Under the pieces are notes generated by a model. That model was not told the origin of the DNA. It saw only the letters and a list, made by a program, of their open reading frames with translations, and made no database searches. Positions 8,381-15,318 of a DNA stretch of 46,707 nucleotides are shown one piece after another. The position numbers and the translations under genes are program-made. Every line of letters starts with the position of its first letter. The stretch's first letter is position 1. This DNA is from UBA2256 sp964453055 (GTDB lineage: Bacteria > Spirochaetota > Spirochaetia > Treponematales > Rectinemataceae). The stretch lies in NCBI GenBank assembly GCA_964453055.1, contig CAYVOD010000006.1:1-46707 (forward strand), written 5' to 3'.

Positions 8381-9304
8381 GTGCTCAAATTCCTAAAGCA
8401 GCCGATGATGAGAAGGGTCCTCTACTCCCTCATCCCCCTCTATCTATACGGACTATGGATGTACGGTTACAAGCTGCTGCTTGTCGCCGCCGTCAGCTTC
8501 GTATGCGGGGTCGGCACCGAGTGGCTTTTTGAACGAAAAAAATCGGGCAAGGTGAGCGAGGCTGTCCTTGTCACCTGCGCTCTATATTCTCTCGCGTTTC
8601 CGCCAAAGACTCCGCTTTGGATAATCGCGGCGGGGATTATCTTCGCGGTCAGCATGGGCAAGGGCGTCTATGGGGGTTTCGGCAGAAACATCTTCAACCC
8701 CGCTATAACCGGCAGGACCTTCGTGTACATTTCCTTCGCGGTAGTGCTTTTAGGATCCTATACGAGTTTCGGGGCCTTCGGCGCGAACGCGGCGGACGTG
8801 GTCGCGTCGGCCACTCCACTGGGGCTCATGCGTGCCGGCCAGCAGGTCGAGATCGGTTCCTTGCTTTTCGGCCTCCACTCCGGGGCGATCGGTGAAGGCA
8901 TGGCGCTCCTCGTGGCCGCGGCGGCGATCTACCTCATCGCCACCAAAACCGCCAGCTGGCGCATCATCCTTTCCTCGGCAGCCGCCGCCGCGGCCCTCAA
9001 CGCCGCCCTTTACTTCGGCGGGGTAGCCAAAGCCCTGCCCATGGAGAGCCTCCTGGCGGGCTCTTTCCTCTTCGTCACCGTATTTATGGCCACCGATCCG
9101 GTATCGGCCCCCAAGAAACCCAAGGCGCACTATGTATACGGAGCCCTCATCGGCGCCACCGTGGTGATCATCAGGACCTTCTCGGCCTTTCCCGAGGGCA
9201 CTAGCTTCGCCATCCTCTTCGGCAACACCTTCGCCACCCTCATCGACATGGGCTTCGACGGCGCGAAAAAACCAGCCTCGCCTGCGAAGGGAGGCGCGAA
9301 ATGA
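8381..9304 (+). CDS. nqrB: Na+-NQR subunit B (NqrB/RnfD family)
   Basis: Integral membrane subunit of the sodium-pumping NADH:quinone reductase. The 307-residue protein has about eight to ten hydrophobic segments. D-V-V-A-S-A-T-P-L, with Thr145, matches the place of the S-G-A-T-type motif where ApbE attaches FMN covalently in NqrB/RnfD. RNIFNPAITGRTFVY and FMATDPVSAPK are family hallmarks. The length is nearer to RnfD than to the roughly 410 residues of gammaproteobacterial NqrB; the NqrF gene in the same operon points to NQR. The start is GTG at 8381, fixed by the ribosome site. Its stop overlaps the nqrC start by four bases. No nqrA precedes it; the upstream neighbour is divergent. Confidence 0.9.
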   Translation: MLKFLKQPMMRRVLYSLIPLYLYGLWMYGYKLLLVAAVSFVCGVGTEWLFERKKSGKVSEAVLVTCALYSLAFPPKTPLWIIAAGIIFAVSMGKGVYGGFGRNIFNPAITGRTFVYISFAVVLLGSYTSFGAFGANAADVVASATPLGLMRAGQQVEIGSLLFGLHSGAIGEGMALLVAAAAIYLIATKTASWRIILSSAAAAAALNAALYFGGVAKALPMESLLAGSFLFVTVFMATDPVSAPKKPKAHYVYGALIGATVVIIRTFSAFPEGTSFAILFGNTFATLIDMGFDGAKKPASPAKGGAK

Positions 9305-9930
9305 AACTGAGAAAAGAATCGATCGGCTATGTCGTCGTTTTCACCTTTATAGCATGCGCCGCATTCGTCGTGCTTCTCGCCGTGGCGAACGAGGCCACCA
9401 AGAGCCAGGTGAAGGCTAACCAGAGCTACGCTTCCCATTATACCATCCTGAAGGCCTTTGGCCTCGCGGATCTTACGACGTCCAAAGCGGACGTCGAATC
9501 GAAATACGCTAGTCTCGTGAAGGAGCTTCCCGATCCCGCTCCCGGGATAGCCGCCTATTCGACGGCTATCGACGGGGCGCCTTTCGTGGCGGTGAAGATT
9601 ACGAACGCGGGGCTATGGGGCCCGATCACGGCGATTCTCGCCGCAGATCCCAAGGCCGAACGCGTAAAGGGTCTGGAAATCCTCGATCAGCAAGAGACGC
9701 CGGGCTTGGGCGGCCGCATCGGCGAACCCTGGTTCAGCGCGCAGTTCTCCGGCGAGAAAGTCGGCGCCGACGGAAAAATCGCTGTGAAGCAGGGATCAGG
9801 TAAAGGAGATCCCGACAAGGAGAATTCGAGAGTCGACGCAGTCACCGGGGCGAGCCGCACCTCGGATTTCATGCAAGGCCTCGTCGCCAACGCCCTCGCG
9901 ACTATTCGAAGGATTGGAGGCAGCTTATGA
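9301..9930 (+). CDS. nqrC: Na+-NQR subunit C (FMN-carrying)
   Basis: A 209-residue protein with one N-terminal membrane anchor (about 9-30) and an extracytoplasmic FMN_bind domain. GLGGRIGEPWF and the motif DAVTGASRTS (residues 179-188) mark the FMN site. The hydroxyl residue at the usual flavinylated position is Ser185 rather than Thr, with Thr187 two residues on. In the family, ApbE attaches FMN by a phosphoester here, and NqrC then passes electrons between the other flavins and Fe-S centres. The gene overlaps nqrB and nqrD by ATGA at both ends, so translation is coupled. Confidence 0.92.
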   Translation: MKLRKESIGYVVVFTFIACAAFVVLLAVANEATKSQVKANQSYASHYTILKAFGLADLTTSKADVESKYASLVKELPDPAPGIAAYSTAIDGAPFVAVKITNAGLWGPITAILAADPKAERVKGLEILDQQETPGLGGRIGEPWFSAQFSGEKVGADGKIAVKQGSGKGDPDKENSRVDAVTGASRTSDFMQGLVANALATIRRIGGSL

Positions 9931-10553
9931 GCGCCATGAGCCCAGCGAAAAAAGTTTTCAAGGACGGACTCTGGACAAATACACCCATATTCGTGCAGGT
10001 ACTGGGCATCTGCTCGACCCTCGCCGTGACAAACAATCTTCGCAATACCTTGATCATGGTATTCGGCGTCACCTTCGCCACGGCCATGGGCAACCTGACC
10101 TTGTCGTTGATAAAGGATTTCATGCCCCGAAAGGTGCGCATGATCATAACGGTCCTCATACATTCCTTTTACGTCATCATCATCGACATCCTTCTGAGGG
10201 CCTTCGCCCCCGCCATCTCCAAGCAGCTGGGACCATACGTCGGCTTGATCATCACAAACTGCATCCTGATGGGACGCGCCGAAGCCTTCGCCATGAGCAA
10301 CAAGCCCTGGCTATCTTTCCTGGACGGACTGGCCAACGGCCTCGGCTACGGCTGGGTGCTCGTAAGCCTGGCACTAATCAGGGAATTCCTCGGTTTCGGC
10401 ACGGTGCTCGGATTCAAGGTCGTGGGGGAAACCTTCACCCCCTGGACGATCATGGTGATGGCGCCCTCGGCTTTCTTCCTCGTGGCCTTGGCCCTATGGG
10501 CGGCCAATACCTACAAGGCCAAGGCCGAAGCGGCAAAGAAAGGAGCGAAGTGA
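9927..10553 (+). CDS. nqrD: Na+-NQR subunit D (RnfE family)
   Basis: A six-helix membrane subunit of 208 residues. Family signatures are LWTNTPIFVQVLGICSTLAV near the N-terminus and ITNCILMGRAEAFAM in the middle, where the conserved Cys helps to hold the Fe-S centre shared with NqrE. Together NqrD and NqrE form the inverted pair of membrane domains that couple electron flow to Na+ movement (family knowledge). The ATG overlaps the nqrC stop by four bases; one base separates its stop from the nqrE start. Confidence 0.94.
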   Translation: MSAMSPAKKVFKDGLWTNTPIFVQVLGICSTLAVTNNLRNTLIMVFGVTFATAMGNLTLSLIKDFMPRKVRMIITVLIHSFYVIIIDILLRAFAPAISKQLGPYVGLIITNCILMGRAEAFAMSNKPWLSFLDGLANGLGYGWVLVSLALIREFLGFGTVLGFKVVGETFTPWTIMVMAPSAFFLVALALWAANTYKAKAEAAKKGAK

Positions 10554-10554
10554 T

Positions 10555-11154
10555 ATGAATGCGCCAAGTGTAGGACTTCTTCCTCTTTTCCTGGCAAGCA
10601 TCCTGACGAGCAACATACTGCTCGCGAACTTCCTGGGAACCTGCTCTTTCATTTCGATTTCCAAGGATGTCAAAAGTTCGATGGGTTTAGGCATCGCGGT
10701 CACCATGGTGATCGGCCTTTGCTCGGCCATCTGCTGGGCCGTGCTTAATTACCTGATCAAGCCGCTGAGAATCGAGTATCTCTCCTTCATAATATTCATC
10801 ATCGTGATAGCCGGCGTCGTGCAGATGCTGGAGATGATCATCGATCGTTTTTCGCCTTCGCTCTACATGGCCTTGGGTATCTTCCTCCCCCTCATCACCG
10901 TCAACTGCGCCGTCCTGGGCGTAATCCTCTTCATTCAGATACGCAGCTACAACTTCCTGCAAGCGGTGGTCTTCGGTTTCGGCTCGGGCGCGGGCTGGTG
11001 GCTCGCCATCATGCTCCTCGCCTCCATCCGCACGAAGCTGGACAAGAATACGGCCATTCCTGCGGGCTTGAAGGGAACCGGCATCACCTTGGTCACCATC
11101 GGCTTCATGGCGATGGCGTTTATCGGCTTCTCCGGCATGATAGCCGTTCAGTGA
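10555..11154 (+). CDS. nqrE: Na+-NQR subunit E (RnfA family)
   Basis: A six-helix membrane subunit of 199 residues, partner of NqrD. It shows ILTSNILLANFLGTCSFISI near the N-terminus and ITVNCAVLGVILF in the middle, each with one of the conserved cysteines of the membrane Fe-S centre. Length and hydrophobic pattern are normal for the family. It ends ten bases before nqrF, whose ribosome site lies in that gap. Confidence 0.94.
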   Translation: MNAPSVGLLPLFLASILTSNILLANFLGTCSFISISKDVKSSMGLGIAVTMVIGLCSAICWAVLNYLIKPLRIEYLSFIIFIIVIAGVVQMLEMIIDRFSPSLYMALGIFLPLITVNCAVLGVILFIQIRSYNFLQAVVFGFGSGAGWWLAIMLLASIRTKLDKNTAIPAGLKGTGITLVTIGFMAMAFIGFSGMIAVQ

Positions 11155-11164
11155 GGGAGGAACG

Positions 11165-12286
11165 ATGAGCCCAATTCTAGTCGGCCCTCTCGCCGTAGCC
11201 AGCGTTTCGACGATCCTCGCCTTCGTCATCGCGCTCTTGGACAAACTCCTCAACAATTACGGCCAGCTGGATATCACGATCAACGGCAAAAAAACGCTGA
11301 ATGTGAAAGGCGGTTCTCCCTTGCTCGGCACGCTGGCGGCCGAAGGCATCTTCGTCCCCTCGGCCTGCGGAGGAAGGGGTTCCTGCGGCGCCTGCAAATG
11401 CAAGGTTCTCACCGACGTGGGTCCCCACCTTCCCACGGAAATACCCTACATGACGCCCAAGGAAATCGAAGACAAAATTCGCCTGTCCTGCCAGGTGAAG
11501 GTGCGAAAGAATCTCGAAATCGAGCTGCCGGAGGAACTATTCTCGATCAAGAAGTACAAGGCGAAGGTCGAAAGCCTCAAGGATCTCACCTACGACATCA
11601 AGGAACTCTACCTCGCCCTTGAAGATAAGCAGGAGATCGAATTCCAAGCCGGCCAGTACGTGCAGCTGGTGGTGCCTCCCTACGGCGACATCGCCGAGAG
11701 CACCCAGCGGGCTTACTCCATGTCCTCCCGACCTAGCGACAAGAAGCATGTCGAGCTTCTGGTCCGCCTGGTGCCCGGGGGCATAGCCACCACCTGGGTG
11801 CACAAGCACCTGAAGGAAGGCGATACGTTGGAAGTGGTCGGCCCCTTCGGCGAATTCCGCATCCGCGACACTCCCGCCACCATGATCTGCGTGGCCGGAG
11901 GCTCGGGCATGGCTCCTTTCAAGAGCATGCTCAACCATATGCGCGAAACCGGCGCCTTCCCCGAGAAGGAAATCTGGTACTTCTTCGGCGCCAGGACCCA
12001 GAAGGACATGTTTTACCTCGAGGAATTGAGACAGCTCGCCTCGTCCTGGCCTCGTTTCCACTTCATACCGGCGCTTTCCGAGCAGCCGGCGCCCGAAGAG
12101 GGCTGGACGGGCGACGTAGGCCTTATAACCGACGTGCTGGATCGCTACCTCCAGGGGAAGATCGACAAGGCCAAGGGCTTCGAGGGCTACCTCTGCGGAT
12201 CGCCGGGAATGATCAACGCCTGCATCAACGTCATGAAAAAGAACGCCATGACCGAGGATAAAATCTACTTCGACAAGTTCGCCTAA
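11165..12286 (+). CDS. nqrF: Na+-NQR subunit F (NADH-oxidising)
   Basis: The NADH entry subunit, 373 residues. One N-terminal membrane helix (about 8-29) is followed by a plant-type 2Fe-2S domain with ligands Cys68, Cys74, Cys77 and Cys109 (S-A-C-G-G-R-G-S-C-G-A-C and later L-S-C-Q). The ferredoxin-reductase part has the FAD motif RAYSMSS, then GGSGMAPFKSML, FFGARTQKDMFY and the C-terminal nicotinamide motif CGSPGM. This subunit distinguishes the cluster from RNF, which uses RnfB/RnfC instead. AGGGAGG precedes the ATG. It is somewhat shorter than the roughly 400-residue gammaproteobacterial protein, mainly at loops. Confidence 0.95.
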   Translation: MSPILVGPLAVASVSTILAFVIALLDKLLNNYGQLDITINGKKTLNVKGGSPLLGTLAAEGIFVPSACGGRGSCGACKCKVLTDVGPHLPTEIPYMTPKEIEDKIRLSCQVKVRKNLEIELPEELFSIKKYKAKVESLKDLTYDIKELYLALEDKQEIEFQAGQYVQLVVPPYGDIAESTQRAYSMSSRPSDKKHVELLVRLVPGGIATTWVHKHLKEGDTLEVVGPFGEFRIRDTPATMICVAGGSGMAPFKSMLNHMRETGAFPEKEIWYFFGARTQKDMFYLEELRQLASSWPRFHFIPALSEQPAPEEGWTGDVGLITDVLDRYLQGKIDKAKGFEGYLCGSPGMINACINVMKKNAMTEDKIYFDKFA

Positions 12287-12297
12287 GGGAGTGAGTC

Positions 12298-12771
12298 ATG
12301 AAAATAATGCCATCGGATAAAGAAGCCTTTTCCAGGATGGGTCCTGGCATCCTCACCGCCCAGGGTTTTTTAGGGATCGATGTCAGACCGCCCGAGGAGA
12401 TAATCGTCGAAGACGAAGCCGAGTTCGCTCGCCTGGGCCTCGATTTCGAAACCGTCGCACAGGAACTCTCCAGGCTGGCCGAAGAGGGGGCCAAAGGATT
12501 GGGCGAGCCGATCAAGGTGGGCGATCTTCTCGTCCAGTCCGGCGACGCGCGAGGCATGCTGCCCTGCCCCTGGAACGACGGTCTTTTCCATAAAACCGCC
12601 GTGAGCATTCGCCCCGCCGATCTTCCTTTCGAAGCCTGCGTGGAAGGCGAGGACATGCTCGTGTATTCCGAACTCTCCATCCACCTTTTAAGAGCCCATC
12701 ACTTCTGCCAAGGCCGGGGCTCTGCCTTCAGGCTCGAGCCCGAGCTCTTAGCGAAATTCCTCAAGAAATGA
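12298..12771 (+). CDS. Hypothetical protein downstream of nqrF
   Basis: A soluble 157-residue protein I cannot assign. The N-terminal part is acidic (IIVEDEAEFARLGLDFE); the middle has LPCPWNDGLFHKTAVSIRP and the end HLLRAHHFCQGRGSAF. The isolated Cys and His residues could bind a metal, but no standard motif is complete. Start ATG 12298 has AAGGGAG upstream. It follows nqrF by 11 bases and overlaps the next gene by ATGA, so it belongs to the NQR transcription unit. A role in NQR assembly or flavin/Fe-S delivery is only a guess from position. Confidence 0.7.
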   Translation: MKIMPSDKEAFSRMGPGILTAQGFLGIDVRPPEEIIVEDEAEFARLGLDFETVAQELSRLAEEGAKGLGEPIKVGDLLVQSGDARGMLPCPWNDGLFHKTAVSIRPADLPFEACVEGEDMLVYSELSIHLLRAHHFCQGRGSAFRLEPELLAKFLKK

Positions 12772-13223
12772 ACCGAGCAAGTACAGGGTCGCGCAACGCG
12801 ATAAAAACGATTTCCCTCATCGTTTTTATCGCGTTAACCCTCGCAAGCGCCTTCGGCGACTTTCTCTGGTTCAAGACGAGAAATCCGCAAGGCGACGTAT
12901 CTAAAATTCTGGGAAGACGCCTTGACGACGAAGAAAAAGCGTTGGTTGATATCGTAATGGCTTTCTATGCCGTAAAGTACGGTTACACGAGAGACGGCAC
13001 TCCCTTGAAGGACGCTCACAAGAAGATGAGCGACGAGGAATACAAGAACGCGGTGTCCCAGGCTGCGAAATTGTGCGACAGCGATGTCGCCAAGGGATTC
13101 TATAGGATGGGCAAGGCCGGGGAAAAGCTTCTGAAGGCAATCATCCAGACTATCGAGGACGCCGCCAAGGCTACCGGAGAATGGATCGAGAAAAAGTCCG
13201 ACGAATTCGACAAGAAGAAGTAA
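12768..13223 (+). CDS. Hypothetical membrane-anchored protein
   Basis: A 151-residue protein with one N-terminal hydrophobic helix (about residues 11-29), then a charged, helical body of about 120 residues ending in a Lys/Asp-rich tail. The type is consistent with a cytoplasmic-membrane anchor or uncleaved signal. The family is unknown to me. The ATG overlaps the preceding stop by four bases, coupling it to the NQR unit. The DNA encoding the membrane helix is itself a perfect 17-base inverted repeat (see 12795-12835), which is odd for a coding region and could affect its translation. Confidence 0.6.
   Translation: MNRASTGSRNAIKTISLIVFIALTLASAFGDFLWFKTRNPQGDVSKILGRRLDDEEKALVDIVMAFYAVKYGYTRDGTPLKDAHKKMSDEEYKNAVSQAAKLCDSDVAKGFYRMGKAGEKLLKAIIQTIEDAAKATGEWIEKKSDEFDKKK
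12795..12835. repeat. Perfect 17-bp inverted repeat inside a gene
   Basis: Arms 12795-12811 (AACGCGATAAAAACGAT) and 12819-12835 are exact reverse complements around the 7-base loop TTCCCTC. It falls in codons 10-23 of the gene starting at 12768. It could be an attenuator or terminator-like hairpin limiting read-through from the NQR genes. There is no T-run directly after it on the plus strand. Confidence 0.7.
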
Positions 13224-13228
13224 AAGGA

Positions 13229-14029
13229 ATGGACTTCGACCCGAGGCTTCTCGCCGATCTCAAGGACAAGGATTATTCCGAGACAGGGCTGATGGTCCTC
13301 GAAGGACGCATCGTCATCGAAAAGGCAATTGAATGCGGCGTAGAAATCATGGGCCTTTTGCGCTCTCCCGAGAGCGGAAACCAATGGCTTGAAGCCCGCT
13401 CACGTGATTTTCCCATCGTGACCATGAGCCACGCCGAACTCTGCGCGCTCGCGGGCTTCAAGTTCCACCATGGGGCGCTGGCGCTCGCCCGGCGCCCCGA
13501 GCTCAAAAAGCCCTCGGAGCTGCCGCCGGCTCCCCGGCAAACGAATGAGGCGAAGCTCTGGCTTTGCCTCTGGAACGTCACAGATCCATCCAACGTAGGC
13601 GCCCTCATTCGCTCGGCGGCCGGCTTGGGGGCGATGGGCGTACTTTTGGGCGACGGCTGCGCCGACCCCTATTATCGCAAGTCCCTGCGCGCATCCATGG
13701 GCAACGCCTTCAGCCTTCCCCTCTATGCTTGCGACGAAAACGCGCTGCGGGCATTGGCCTTTCGCGGCTTCGACCTGGTCGCCGCGACGCTCTCGGACAG
13801 AGCCCGGCCTCTTGGCCTCGCGGCGGCGGCGAACGTCGAGCGCGGCGAAGATGCCCCCGCGCTTCCTCTTATACTGATCCTAGGCAACGAAGGTTTCGGA
13901 CTGCCGCGCGAGATAACCGATCTCTGCTCGAGGGAAGTCTACATACCCATGAGCGGAGGAGTGGATTCGCTCAACGTCGTCGTCGCGGGGAGCATCTGCA
14001 TGTACGCTCTTATTGGTCGGTCACGATGA
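13229..14029 (+). CDS. TrmH/SpoU-family RNA 2'-O-methyltransferase
   Basis: A 266-residue SPOUT methyltransferase that probably adds a 2'-O-methyl to rRNA or tRNA ribose. An N-terminal substrate-binding part (1-110, EGRIVIEKAIE and KFHHGALAL) leads to the knot domain with NVTDPSNVGALIRSAAG (motif 1), LILGNEGFGLP (motif 2) and IPMSGGVDSLNVVVAGSICMY (motif 3). The RNA target is not clear. I chose ATG 13229, just after the preceding stop; an in-frame ATG at 13181 would add 16 charged residues and overlap the upstream gene by 43 bases. Its 3' end overlaps the convergent cupin gene by 20 bases. Confidence 0.9.
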   Translation: MDFDPRLLADLKDKDYSETGLMVLEGRIVIEKAIECGVEIMGLLRSPESGNQWLEARSRDFPIVTMSHAELCALAGFKFHHGALALARRPELKKPSELPPAPRQTNEAKLWLCLWNVTDPSNVGALIRSAAGLGAMGVLLGDGCADPYYRKSLRASMGNAFSLPLYACDENALRALAFRGFDLVAATLSDRARPLGLAAAANVERGEDAPALPLILILGNEGFGLPREITDLCSREVYIPMSGGVDSLNVVVAGSICMYALIGRSR

Positions 14030-14357
14030 CAGCGATCATCCTCAGCGGGACAGCGCCGATCGCCTCTATGCTGTGAGTAGCTCCGCCGTTGGTGATCACG
14101 ATGTCGCCGGGCTTCACCTCCGCAAGCTCTCCATTGTCATTCACCAGCGCCGCGCCTTCGAGAATTATATAGTATTCGGTTTCAGCCACGTGGGCATGCT
14201 GCCCGATGCTCGAACCGGAGGGTATCACGATTTCCGACAGGAGCCTCAAGTGCTTTTGAAGCGGCTCGACGCCTAGCTGGGTAAGGGCGATTTCGCCTTT
14301 GCCCTCCCGCATTCGTGATTTCATCTCTGTCTTCAGGTTCGAACGTTCGACTACCAT
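14010..14357 (-). CDS. Cupin-domain protein
   Basis: A small single-domain cupin of 115 residues. Motif 1 is IGQHAHVAETEYYIILEG (two His and the following Glu), and motif 2 is PGDIVITNGGATHSIEA, so a metal-binding beta-barrel is likely. Ligand and reaction are unknown. The start is the second of two in-frame ATGs (14357), because GAGGAG lies exactly six bases upstream of it, while the first ATG (14375) has no ribosome site. Its 3' end overlaps the TrmH-type gene by 20 bases. It is divergent from the pseudouridine synthase gene. Confidence 0.85.
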   Translation of the reverse strand: MVVERSNLKTEMKSRMREGKGEIALTQLGVEPLQKHLRLLSEIVIPSGSSIGQHAHVAETEYYIILEGAALVNDNGELAEVKPGDIVITNGGATHSIEAIGAVPLRMIAVIVTDQ

Positions 14358-14452
14358 TGTTTGCTCCTCGGCCATATCCTAACCGCTGGTCGTTTTTGCG
14401 GCAACCGTTCTTCATCTATAGTCCAGCGACGCGGCGCGATGTAAAATAGCTC

Positions 14453-15217
14453 ATGGGACGAAGACCGGAAACTACTGACCCTCGCCGCGTTCATAGGGGC
14501 CGCACTATCGATTTTCTTTTCGAAGACAAGGATATCATCGTCGTAGAAAAACCCGAAGGGCTCTCGGTCATCGCCTCCGAAGGATCGAGGACAAAAAGCC
14601 TCTATGATATGGTGACCGCCCATATACGAAACGCCAATCCCAAGGGCAGGGCCGCCGTCGTGCATCGCCTGGACCGGGACACATCGGGGGTAATGGTTTT
14701 TGCCAAGCATGGGGCGGCCAAGAAACGTCTAATGGATAACTGGAACGAGCTGGTGATAGAACGGGGCTACACCGCGGTGGTCGAGGGGAAAGTGAGCGGC
14801 GAAGGCGGAATTTTCGACACCTGGCTGGTCGAAAACCGGGCCGGCACCATGTATTCCGCCAAGGCGGGAACTCGTGGCGCCCTGAGGGCGATAACGCGCT
14901 GGAGGTTGCTCGAAGCCGGAGAGCGATACTCCCTGGTCGAGTTGAGCTTGGAAACAGGGCGCAAACACCAGATCAGGGTTCAGCTCGCCGAATGGGGCTA
15001 CCCTATCGCCGGAGATTCCCGCTATGGCGCCCGAGGGGATCCCCTCGGCAGGCTTTGCCTCCACGCCCATCTGCTGGTGCTCCGACATCCCTTCGCTCCC
15101 CAGGAATATAGTTTCGAATGTCCGCCGCCCGAATCCTTCGGAGGTTTGGTAAAGCGCGCTCCCGGCAGCACCCGGCCAGGCCGATCGCCGAATCAGAAAC
15201 CAGGCGGGCGGATATAG
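14453..15217 (+). CDS. RluA-family pseudouridine synthase
   Basis: A 254-residue enzyme that isomerises uridine to pseudouridine in rRNA or tRNA. There is no S4 domain before the catalytic domain. VVHRLDRDTSGVMVFAK (residues 69-85) carries the catalytic Asp74. YTAVVEGKV, LVELSLETGRKHQIRVQL and PIAGDSRYG are the other family motifs. Which uridine it modifies cannot be told. A Pro/Arg-rich tail of about 25 residues follows the domain. Its TAG stop is directly followed by the ATG of the short remnant at 15218. Confidence 0.9.
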   Translation: MGRRPETTDPRRVHRGRTIDFLFEDKDIIVVEKPEGLSVIASEGSRTKSLYDMVTAHIRNANPKGRAAVVHRLDRDTSGVMVFAKHGAAKKRLMDNWNELVIERGYTAVVEGKVSGEGGIFDTWLVENRAGTMYSAKAGTRGALRAITRWRLLEAGERYSLVELSLETGRKHQIRVQLAEWGYPIAGDSRYGARGDPLGRLCLHAHLLVLRHPFAPQEYSFECPPPESFGGLVKRAPGSTRPGRSPNQKPGGRI

Positions 15218-15310
15218 ATGAGAATAATCGACAACGATTTCGCGAACGACTCGGGGCGTTACCTGATCTTGCGAGGGGTCAGCCTGGGAGGCGACAGCAC
15301 GATATCGTAG
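15218..15310 (+). pseudogene. 5' remnant of a GH5-like glycoside hydrolase gene
   Basis: ATG directly after the preceding stop opens 30 codons that end at TAG 15308-15310. The peptide contains NDSGRYLILRGVSLGGDS, which closely resembles the N-terminal beta-strand of GH5 glucosidases and endoglycosylceramidase-like proteins (D-x-x-G-R-x-x-x-L-R-G-V-N-L-G-G). The remaining 400 or more residues are missing; the next gene, on the other strand, begins its stop eight bases later. I infer a deletion that fused the two neighbourhoods. A chance small ORF is less likely, given the motif. Confidence 0.55.
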
Positions 15311-15318
15311 AAGCCTGA

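Noticed and set aside
12298..12771. Gene after nqrF as a replacement NqrA
   Set aside because: It is only 157 residues and shows no similarity to the roughly 450-residue NqrA that I can recognise.
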